A stretch of DNA of 29,256 nucleotides. Origin: an uncultured Oscillibacter sp. Its GTDB lineage: Bacteria > Bacillota > Clostridia > Oscillospirales > Oscillospiraceae. The position numbers and the translations under genes are program-made. The notes below the pieces were generated by a model that worked only from the letters and a program-made list of their open reading frames with translations, made no database searches and was not told the DNA's origin. The stretch spans positions 1 through 29,256 of the forward strand of contig NZ_CAJTUX010000036.1 in the NCBI RefSeq assembly GCF_910579365.1. Direction: 5' to 3'. Positions within the stretch are counted from its first letter, which is position 1. Every line of letters starts with the position of its first letter. This document shows positions 23,995 through 29,256 of the stretch, in pieces.

Positions 23995-24001
23995 GCGAGG
24001 T

Positions 24002-24310
24002 TTGAAATACGTATTGGCGGAGTGGGACCACGAACTGGACGACGAGCCTTATCAGATATATTCCGAGCTGGATGGAGCGCGCCGGGAGATTCGCCGGGTG
24101 GAATTCTACCGGAACGGAGTCACCTTTTCCTACGGCGGAGAGCGGGGAAACGAGGGCGCTCTCGCGCCGGAACCCTTTCCGGAGGACCTGCGGGACCTTC
24201 AAATGGAGGAGGGGGATTTTACTGCCCGGGAGATTTCCCCGTCCTTGTTTTACGAGATATGGAATCAGGCCCAGGAGCGGCCCGACGGGTTTATGGGGAT
24301 GTTCTTTTAA
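24002..24310 (+). CDS. DUF6881-like small protein
   Basis: The product is 102 aa from a TTG at 24002 (LKYVLAEWDHELDDEPYQIY), after GGGAGG at a 10-nt distance and 7 bp after the alaX-like stop. The pattern WxHE-DEPxxIYSELD-RREIRRVEFYRNG, then an acidic middle and EISPSLFYEIW, resembles the DUF6881 family as I remember it. Function is unknown; related proteins often occur near polymorphic toxin or immunity genes, but nothing like that is visible here. It is cytoplasmic and probably the last gene of the nadE-GH3-alaX run. Confidence 0.7.
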   Translation: MKYVLAEWDHELDDEPYQIYSELDGARREIRRVEFYRNGVTFSYGGERGNEGALAPEPFPEDLRDLQMEEGDFTAREISPSLFYEIWNQAQERPDGFMGMFF

Positions 24311-24312
24311 AC

Positions 24313-24348
24313 GAAGAAACGGGCGGCTGCCAGCCGCCCGCTTTCTTT
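24313..24348. terminator. Bidirectional terminator between convergent genes
   Basis: Arms 24320-24328 and 24332-24340 are exact complements (CGGGCGGCT / AGCCGCCCG) with loop GCC. CTTTCTTT follows on the plus strand and TTTCTTC on the minus strand, so it serves both converging units. Confidence 0.85.
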
Positions 24349-24354
24349 GCATGG

Positions 24355-26316
24355 TTACGTTCCCGGAGAAACGTTCATCTGCTCCGTGATATACCGTTTC
24401 CCATACACGGCGTCGTACACCACCGCGTCCCGGAGCTCCAGAAGCTCCAGGGCCTCGGGACTCAGCCCCGCCTCTTCCCGGGTGAAGCTGGGAGTTCCCT
24501 GGCCATCCACAAAATAGAGATCCGTCTGGGTCAGGCATACCTGGCTGACCTTCTCCAGCAGCGCCCAATACCGGGACATGGGCTCCCCCGTCAGCTCCAG
24601 CAGCTGGGGACCCAGGGCGGTGATGCTGCTTTCCCGCCGGGTTCCTGCCCGGCCCTGGAGCAGGGCGGCGTCGTTGGCCCAGATGAGATAGTCCGTAGAG
24701 TAAAGGTCGTTGATCTGGTCCGGCATCCAGTTGGTGGTGTCGTTCTCCGGGCAGAGACCCAGGAGCGTATACACCGTGTCCCCGCCGGGCATGAAGAGGT
24801 TGGGCCGGTGGTCCCCGAAGAAGACCACGATGGTGGGTTCCTCACTTTCCCGCAGGGCCTCCGTCAGTTCCCCCAGGGCCTGGTCCGCCCGGGTGATGCC
24901 CTCCAGCATGACCCGAATGATGTCCCGCTGGGCGGGGGTGAAGTCGGGGGCGTTCAGGGGAATCTGACAGGCGTAGTTGAATTTCTGGGGCTCAAAGGGC
25001 TGGTGGTTCTCCATGGTGATGCCGAAGAGAAACGCCCGCTTCCCCGTTTTATTCACCGCCTGCATCCGCTCCAGCATCCCCTGGAAAAAGTAGCCGTCCC
25101 GCATGTAGAACCCGCCGTAGGCCCCGTCCTCCCGTTCAATTCCCATTTGTTGAATATCGTCGGAAAAATACAATTGGTTGAATCCGAGCAGGGGATAGTT
25201 CTCGACGCGGTTATACAATGTGTTGTCATAGGCGTGGAGCATTTCGGCGGTGTAATCACCGGATTTCGTGTATTGTTCCGCCAGGGCGTCAAAGCGCTGG
25301 TAGACTGCCGGGTCCTGGAAACAGATGTTGGTCCCCGGAGGCAGGTCCAGACTGTTGAGGCCGTAGAGCAGGGGAATTTCCAGATAGCCGGTGCCGTAGC
25401 CCAGGTAGTGGCTGTGGAAGGTTCCGCTGACGCTTTCCGCCTCCAGGGCGTGGAAATTGGCCAGGGGGTCCCCGCCGTACTGGAGTACCGGCAGACGGCC
25501 AAGGTCGAAGAAGGACTCGGAGAGGATGAAGAGGATGTTGGGCCGGACTTCTGGTTCCTCTTCGGTCTGAGGTCCCAGAAGCTGGTCGATGCGGTTCAGT
25601 ACCTCCAGCATGTAGTCCTGGTCATAGCCCTTCGGAGGCGTTTTCGGCTGGGGGAAGGCGTCCCTCCAAAGGCTGAGGGTGAGACCGTGGAGGCTGTGGT
25701 TTTCGGCGGGGGGCATCCGGGTGTAGAAGTCCACTCCCAGCCAGCCGCCTATGCCTCGGGCACCCGCGCCGGTGAGAAGGATTCCCGCCAGCGTCAGGGA
25801 GAAGAGGCAGGACCGGCCTCGGACGGTTCCCTCCAGCGCGGTGAGCCGCCGGGTGAGAAACAGCATGACCACACAGAGCAGCAGCGCCAGACTTGCGAGA
25901 TAGAAATCCTCCGGCGGCGTCAGGTCCCCGGCCAGTCCCGCCACGTTTCCCGCCTGCTTGGCGAGGCCAAAGTCCGCCAGTTCCAGGGGCGTTCCGTTGA
26001 TGGCGTTTTTGAAGTAGTCCACCAGGGCCAGAATCAGCCCCGCCGCCCCCACGGGGAGCGCGGCGATCCAGAGCCGCCCCACCGCCGTTCCCAGAATATA
26101 CACCGGCACGGTCCAGAGCAGGGCGGTCATCAGCAGATGGGCAGGATAGTCCCGGGCCCACTCCAAAATGCCGGGCAGGGTCCCGATGGCAATCCACTGT
26201 ATGGCGGCGGTGATAGCCAGCCCCATGCACGCCGAGGCGGCGGTGAAGAGGCACCACCGGAGCCAGACGGGACCGATGGGTGGTTTCTTGATGTTCAATC
26301 GAGACTGTTTTTTCAT
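24355..26316 (-). CDS. LTA-synthase-like sulfatase-fold phosphoglycerol transferase
   Basis: The product is 653 aa. About five membrane segments lie in residues 18-190, followed by a large external sulfatase-fold domain. Metal and catalytic landmarks are NILFILSESFFD (Glu267), a candidate nucleophile Thr309 in YGTGYLE, NHQPFEPQ (His438) and FFGDHRP (Asp502, His503). The family moves glycerol-phosphate from phosphatidylglycerol onto lipoteichoic acid or other envelope glycans. The Gly-Thr-Gly context differs from the Staphylococcus LtaS motif, so the acceptor may be different. The ATG at 26314-26316 has no ribosome binding site and starts 16 nt after a terminator hairpin; its Lys-rich N-terminus before the first membrane segment still makes it the best start. 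Confidence 0.85.
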   Translation of the reverse strand: MKKQSRLNIKKPPIGPVWLRWCLFTAASACMGLAITAAIQWIAIGTLPGILEWARDYPAHLLMTALLWTVPVYILGTAVGRLWIAALPVGAAGLILALVDYFKNAINGTPLELADFGLAKQAGNVAGLAGDLTPPEDFYLASLALLLCVVMLFLTRRLTALEGTVRGRSCLFSLTLAGILLTGAGARGIGGWLGVDFYTRMPPAENHSLHGLTLSLWRDAFPQPKTPPKGYDQDYMLEVLNRIDQLLGPQTEEEPEVRPNILFILSESFFDLGRLPVLQYGGDPLANFHALEAESVSGTFHSHYLGYGTGYLEIPLLYGLNSLDLPPGTNICFQDPAVYQRFDALAEQYTKSGDYTAEMLHAYDNTLYNRVENYPLLGFNQLYFSDDIQQMGIEREDGAYGGFYMRDGYFFQGMLERMQAVNKTGKRAFLFGITMENHQPFEPQKFNYACQIPLNAPDFTPAQRDIIRVMLEGITRADQALGELTEALRESEEPTIVVFFGDHRPNLFMPGGDTVYTLLGLCPENDTTNWMPDQINDLYSTDYLIWANDAALLQGRAGTRRESSITALGPQLLELTGEPMSRYWALLEKVSQVCLTQTDLYFVDGQGTPSFTREEAGLSPEALELLELRDAVVYDAVYGKRYITEQMNVSPGT

Positions 26317-26322
26317 TGCTTT

Positions 26323-26355
26323 AAAACCCCAGGGCCGTGGGGGTCCCCACGGCCC
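26323..26355 (-). terminator. Terminator-like hairpin after glyS
   Basis: Arms 26332-26342 and 26345-26355 are exact complements over 11 bp (GGGCCGTGGGG / CCCCACGGCCC). On the minus strand TGGGGTTTT follows, so the T-run is delayed. It lies between glyS and the next gene and may let some transcription through. Confidence 0.65.
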
Positions 26356-26376
26356 CGTGAACCGTTTCCAGAGGGA

Positions 26377-27792
26377 TCAGTAGGCCAGCTTCTCGGTGAG
26401 ATAGGCCTTCAGCTGGTCAATGGGAATCCGGACCTGCGCCATGGAGTCCCGCTCCCGGACGGTGACGCAGTTGTCCCCGGCCTTGTCCGCGTCGCCCACG
26501 GTGTCAAAGTCCACGGTGACGCAGTAGGGGGTGCCGATCTCGTCCTCCCGGCGGTAGCGCTTGCCGATGGACCCGGTTTCGTCAAAGTCCACCATCCAGT
26601 CCTTGGAGAGCAGCTGCTGAATCTCCTGGGCCTTGGCGCTGAGCTTCTTGGAAAGGGGCAGGACGGCAACCTTGAAGGGGGCGATGGCGGGATGGAAGCG
26701 CATGACGGTGCGGACGTCGTTCTTGGCCTCGTCCACCACTTCCTCGTCATAGGCCTCCACCAGCAGGGCCAGGGTCATCCGGTCCGCGCCCAGAGAGGGT
26801 TCGATGACATAGGGGACGTAATGCTCGTTCTTCTCCTGGTCGAAGTAGGTCAGATCCTGACCGGAGTGCTTCTGGTGCTGGCTCAGGTCATAGTCCGTGC
26901 GGTCCGCCACGCCCCAGAGCTCGCCCCAGCCGAAGGGGAAGAGATACTCGAAGTCCGTGGTGGCCTTGGAGTAGAAGGCCAGCTCCTCGGGCTCGTGGTC
27001 CCGGAGGCGGAGGTTCTCCTCCTTGATATTCAGGCCAATCAGCCAGTCGTGGCAATAGGTCCGCCAGTACTGGAACCACTCCAGGTCCGTGTCGGGCTTG
27101 CAGAAGAACTCCAGCTCCATCTGCTCAAACTCCCGGATGCGGAAGATGAAGTTGCCCGGGGTAATCTCATTGCGGAAGCTCTTGCCCACCTGGCAGACGC
27201 CGAAGGGGAGTTTCCTTCTGGTGGTTCGCTGGATGGCGGGGAAGTTGACGAAAATGCCCTGGGCGGTCTCGGGCCGGAGATAGACCTCGTTGGCGGTGTC
27301 CTCGGTGACGCCCTGATGGGTTTTGAACATCAGGTTGAACTTCCGAATGTCGGTAAAGTCGTTTTTGCCGCAGCCGGGGCAGGGGACGTTCTTCTCCCGG
27401 ATGAAGGCCACCAGGTCCTCCTGGGTCATGGCCTCCACGTTGACGTCCAGACCGTTCTCCTGGACGAAACCCTCCACCAGCTTGTCGGCCCGGTGCCGCA
27501 TTTTGCAGGCCTTGCAGTCAATAAGGGGATCGTTGAAAGTGGAGACGTGGCCGGAGGCCACCCAGACCTGGGGATTCATGAGGATGGCGGCGTCCAGTCC
27601 CACGTTATAGGGGTTCTCCTGGACGAACTTTTTCCACCAGGCCCGCTTCACGTTATTCTTGAGCTCCACGCCTAAGGGACCGTAGTCCCAGCTGTTGGCG
27701 AGGCCGCCGTAGATTTCGCTGCCGGGGAAGACGAAGCCCCGGCCCTTGCAGAGGGCGACGATTTTCTCCATGGTCTTCTGCTTGTTGTCCAT
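26377..27792 (-). CDS. glyS: Glycyl-tRNA synthetase, single-chain alpha2 type
   Basis: The product is 471 aa. The ATG at 27790-27792 is 8 nt after AAGGAGA and downstream of the T-box; the longer frame runs back through the riboswitch and is rejected. It is a class II synthetase with GLANSWDYGPLG near the N-terminus, motif 2 FRNEITPGNFIFRIREFEQ, motif 3 SLGADRMTLALL and a C-terminal anticodon-binding domain starting near 370 (FKVAVLPLSKK). It also has a CKAC-type and a CPGCGK Cys cluster, typical of zinc-bearing insertions. This is the dimeric type, not the GlyQ/GlyS tetramer. It charges tRNA(Gly) and is controlled by the glycine T-box upstream. Confidence 0.96.
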   Translation of the reverse strand: MDNKQKTMEKIVALCKGRGFVFPGSEIYGGLANSWDYGPLGVELKNNVKRAWWKKFVQENPYNVGLDAAILMNPQVWVASGHVSTFNDPLIDCKACKMRHRADKLVEGFVQENGLDVNVEAMTQEDLVAFIREKNVPCPGCGKNDFTDIRKFNLMFKTHQGVTEDTANEVYLRPETAQGIFVNFPAIQRTTRRKLPFGVCQVGKSFRNEITPGNFIFRIREFEQMELEFFCKPDTDLEWFQYWRTYCHDWLIGLNIKEENLRLRDHEPEELAFYSKATTDFEYLFPFGWGELWGVADRTDYDLSQHQKHSGQDLTYFDQEKNEHYVPYVIEPSLGADRMTLALLVEAYDEEVVDEAKNDVRTVMRFHPAIAPFKVAVLPLSKKLSAKAQEIQQLLSKDWMVDFDETGSIGKRYRREDEIGTPYCVTVDFDTVGDADKAGDNCVTVRERDSMAQVRIPIDQLKAYLTEKLAY

Positions 27793-27807
27793 ACTGATTC
27801 TCTCCTT

Positions 27808-27840
27808 AAAAATAAAATGCCCCGAGCCGAAGCTCAGGGC
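27808..27840 (-). terminator. T-box-controlled terminator of glyS
   Basis: On the minus strand GCCCTGAGC-TTCG-GCTCGGGGC (27840-27819, one wobble) is followed by ATTTTATTTTT (27818-27808). It is 15 nt upstream of the glyS start and overlaps the region before its ribosome binding site. Confidence 0.92.
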
Positions 27841-28047
27841 GAACATTGACCAGTCCGCGGTTCCACCTGAATTCCCCCCAAGGCGGGGGACACTCTGCCC
27901 GGTAACGGCGGGAGACCGGCGGGGCATTGCCTCCCCGCGGCGTAAAAAGGGGCGCCAAGCGGTCTCCCTCCCGGAAGGGCTTGCACCGTCCGCCCTCTCT
28001 CTTTGCCGGGATGGGGGAGGCTTCTCCCCTTTGTGGCCTTTGATATG
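27808..28047 (-). promoter_or_regulatory. Glycine T-box riboswitch
   Basis: The leader between the promoter and glyS, read on the minus strand, has all T-box parts. The base of stem I is AAAGGGG (28032-28026) pairing with CCCCTTT (27952-27946). The distal arm carries AGAGAG and CGGTGCAAGCCC. The specifier loop has GGC at 27956-27954, a glycine codon matching the gene. The T-box proper, AGGTGGAACCGCGG, is at 27868-27855, and a terminator follows at 27840-27808. Uncharged tRNA(Gly) would pair with GGC and the T-box bulge to favour the antiterminator and glyS transcription. Stem and specifier assignments were made by eye. Confidence 0.93.
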
Positions 28048-28053
28048 AATGTC

Positions 28054-28082
28054 ACTGTATCATGTTTTCTATGGGATGTCAA
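28054..28082 (-). promoter_or_regulatory. Promoter of the glyS T-box transcript
   Basis: On the minus strand: TTGACA (28082-28077), 17 nt, TACAGT (28059-28054), with a TGA extension of the -10. Transcription should begin near 28047. Confidence 0.8.
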
Positions 28083-28114
28083 GGGGGATACGGTTTTCCA
28101 CGTCAAAAATCCCC

Positions 28115-28144
28115 TTGCAAACAGGGAACCACCTGTGTTACCAT
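28115..28144 (+). promoter_or_regulatory. Candidate promoter of the Vat-like gene
   Basis: TTGCAA (28115-28120), 18-nt spacer, TACCAT (28139-28144) with TGT making an extended -10. The spacer holds the inverted repeat ACAGG / CCTGT (28121-28125, 28132-28136), a possible operator. Transcription would start near 28151, giving a 122-nt leader. It diverges from the glyS promoter. Confidence 0.5.
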
Positions 28145-28162
28145 AGAAAATGTCCATAAAAA

Positions 28163-28189
28163 ATGACCCGAGAGGATGACCGGAAATGA
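28163..28189 (+). CDS. Possible 8-codon leader ORF
   Basis: It reads MTREDDRK from ATG at 28163, only about 12 nt after the predicted transcription start, so no proper ribosome binding site fits. Its TGA overlaps the ATG of the next mini-ORF (ATGA). It may be chance. Confidence 0.2.
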   Translation: MTREDDRK

Positions 28190-28257
28190 ACGGAATCCGA
28201 AAAAAGAGGGCCGTAGCCACGGCATGGAAACTCTGTCTGGAGGTGATGAACGGATAA
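28186..28257 (+). CDS. Possible 23-codon leader peptide of the Vat-like gene
   Basis: MNGIRKKRAVATAWKLCLEV-MNG, with ATG at 28186 after GAGAGG (10 nt) and stop TAA at 28255-28257, just 3 nt before the AAGGAGG that serves the Vat-like gene. A small hairpin GCCGT-AGCC-ACGGC lies inside it (28210-28223). The basic, short, upstream ORF in the leader of a probable antibiotic-modifying enzyme is the usual look of a ribosome-stalling attenuator. No clear alternative structure that hides the downstream ribosome binding site was found by eye. Confidence 0.4.
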   Translation: MNGIRKKRAVATAWKLCLEVMNG

Positions 28258-28272
28258 TATAAGGAGGTTTTT

Positions 28273-28929
28273 ATGAACAACATCCCCAGCCCGGACGCGG
28301 TATTCCCCAACGAGTACGGCACGTCCTGCTTTTTGAAAAATGTAATCACCGCCCCCAATATCACCGTGGGGGATTACACCTATTATGACGATCCTGTGGA
28401 CCCCACGGCCTTTGAGCGGAACAACGTCCTCTTTAACTGGCCGGAGTTTGGGGACCATTTGGTCATTGGAAAATTCTGCTCCATTGCCAGCGGTGTGAGG
28501 TTCATTATGGGCAGCGCCAACCACCGCCTTTCCAGCGTCAGCACCTATCCCTTCAACGTCTTCGGCGGCCTCTGGACGGAGCGCACGCCGCCCCATCTCT
28601 CCCAGCTTCCCTTTAAGGGGGACACGGCGGTGGGAAACGACGTGTGGCTGGGCCGGGAGTGCGTGGTGATGCCCGGCGTGACCATCGGGGACGGGGCCAT
28701 TGTGGCCGCTTACTCCGTGGTTGCCAGGGATGTGGAGCCCTACGCCGTCGTGGGGGGGAACCCCGCCCGGTTTATTAAAAAGCGTTTTTCTCAGGAGCTG
28801 ATTGATCTGCTCCTCCGGCTTCGCTGGTGGGACTTTTCCCCGGAGAAGCTGGCGGATTTCCTGCCGGCGCTTTGCAATGAGAATTTGGAGGAGGTCCAGG
28901 ATATCATCCGGAGGATGCTGGACGCGTAA
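28273..28929 (+). CDS. Vat/XAT family O-acetyltransferase (possible streptogramin A acetyltransferase)
   Basis: The product is 218 aa. ATG at 28273 is 5 nt after AAGGAGG. It is a left-handed beta-helix (hexapeptide repeat) protein with the XAT hallmarks: VGDYTYYDD (32-40), IGKFCSIASGV, the catalytic-type His84 in GSANHR, YPFNVFGG, KGDTAVGNDVWLGRECVVMPGVTIGDGAIVAA in successive coils and GGNPARFIKKRF. The length and C-terminal RWWDFS segment match Vat and CatB enzymes, which use acetyl-CoA to acetylate streptogramin A or chloramphenicol. Vat is the closer match by eye. Substrate and resistance are unproven; many chromosomal members act on other acceptors. It is monocistronic, divergent from glyS, and the two genes share an upstream region. 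Confidence 0.85.
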   Translation: MNNIPSPDAVFPNEYGTSCFLKNVITAPNITVGDYTYYDDPVDPTAFERNNVLFNWPEFGDHLVIGKFCSIASGVRFIMGSANHRLSSVSTYPFNVFGGLWTERTPPHLSQLPFKGDTAVGNDVWLGRECVVMPGVTIGDGAIVAAYSVVARDVEPYAVVGGNPARFIKKRFSQELIDLLLRLRWWDFSPEKLADFLPALCNENLEEVQDIIRRMLDA

Positions 28930-28934
28930 AACAG

Positions 28935-28969
28935 GCGAGGAGGGCCTTGGCCCTCCTCGCTTTCCGTTT
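28935..28969. terminator. Bidirectional terminator between the Vat-like gene and aspS
   Basis: Arms 28935-28946 and 28949-28960 are exact complements over 12 bp (GCGAGGAGGGCC / GGCCCTCCTCGC). TTTCCGTTTATTT follows on the plus strand. On the minus strand TGTTTTACGC follows, so convergent aspS can also end here. Confidence 0.88.
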
Positions 28970-29256
28970 ATTTCTCCGGTTTCACCAGGGTAATGTGCAG
29001 CTCGTCCAGCTGCGCCTGGGTCACCTCGCTGGGGGCGCTCATCATCACGTCTTGAGCATTTTTGTTCATGGGGAAGGGGATGATCTCCCGAATGGAGTCC
29101 TCGCCCGCCAGCAGCATGACCATCCGGTCGATGCCCGGGGCAATGCCCGCGTGAGGCGGCGCGCCGTAGGTGAAGGCGTTGTACATGGCGGGGAACTTGG
29201 ACTTCACGTCCTCCTCGCCCAGGCCCACCATCCAGAAAGCCTTGACCATGATCTCC
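28968..29256 (-). CDS. aspS: Aspartyl-tRNA synthetase, C-terminal part (cut by window end)
   Basis: The last 95 codons are visible; the gene continues beyond 29256. The sequence FTYGAPPHAGIAPGIDRMVM with LLAGEDSIREIIPFPMNKNAQ is class II motif 3 and the end of bacterial AspRS, which charges tRNA(Asp) and in some bacteria tRNA(Asn). The tail DELHITLVKPEK is the usual C-terminus. Whether it is the discriminating or non-discriminating type cannot be judged from this fragment. It points toward the origin, like glyS. Confidence 0.95.
   Translation of the reverse strand, partial: EIMVKAFWMVGLGEEDVKSKFPAMYNAFTYGAPPHAGIAPGIDRMVMLLAGEDSIREIIPFPMNKNAQDVMMSAPSEVTQAQLDELHITLVKPEK

Noticed and set aside
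24022..27675. 1217-codon plus-strand open frame
   Set aside because: Very long, but it is antisense to both the LTA-synthase-like gene and glyS and runs through their terminator; length arises from GC-rich third positions.

Overview
The window looks like one end of a contig from a GC-rich, monoderm Clostridia genome, most like the Oscillospiraceae (Flavonifractor/Oscillibacter-type gut bacteria). The reasons are the Bacillota-type origin order (dnaA-dnaN-rlbA-recF-remB-gyrB-gyrA), strong AGGAGG ribosome binding sites, a glycine T-box leader, a single-chain GlyRS, a reverse rubrerythrin and an LTA-synthase-like enzyme. The family assignment is inference from protein style; no 16S is present. 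The first 51 bases are not biological: they are an Illumina indexed adapter left on the contig end.

Left arm (52-8035): a minus-strand FHA-FtsW/RodA fusion; a divergent coiled-coil protein of unknown function on the plus strand; then, on the minus strand, a rubredoxin plus reverse-rubrerythrin pair (peroxide/oxygen defence), an EF-G-like GTPase lacking the catalytic His, and an alpha-phosphohexomutase. Most genes here point left and those to the right of dnaA point right, so the strand switch at 8036-8343 together with the DnaA-box cluster at 9664-9978 marks the chromosomal origin.

Origin and right arm (8344-18441): dnaA, oriC, dnaN, rlbA, recF (11-bp overlap with rlbA), remB, a 300-bp leader with unusual inverted repeats, gyrB, an unrecognised small lipoprotein gene, gyrA and rnhA. 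This is a replication/topology block. GyrA and GyrB both carry non-standard residues at quinolone-contact positions (Gln at the Ser83 site, Trp at the Lys447 site).

Beyond (18442-24310, plus strand): a spacer holding a possible small RNA, an orphan protein, glutamine-dependent NAD synthetase, a 163-bp spacer between two near-identical 20-bp direct repeats, a GH3 lipoprotein, an AlaX-type tRNA editing protein and a DUF6881-like protein.

Right end (24320-29256): a minus-strand LTA-synthase-like phosphoglycerol transferase, then minus-strand glycyl-tRNA synthetase behind a glycine T-box riboswitch with a readable GGC specifier. A divergent plus-strand Vat-family acetyltransferase is preceded by two overlapping mini-ORFs that resemble a resistance-gene attenuator, and the window ends inside minus-strand aspS. 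I saw no rRNA, tRNA, CRISPR, insertion sequence or prophage. The observations most worth following up are the mini-ORF leader of the Vat-like gene, the FHA-SEDS fusion, the atypical gyrase residues, the shortened rubredoxin metal loop and the possible C-rich small RNA.
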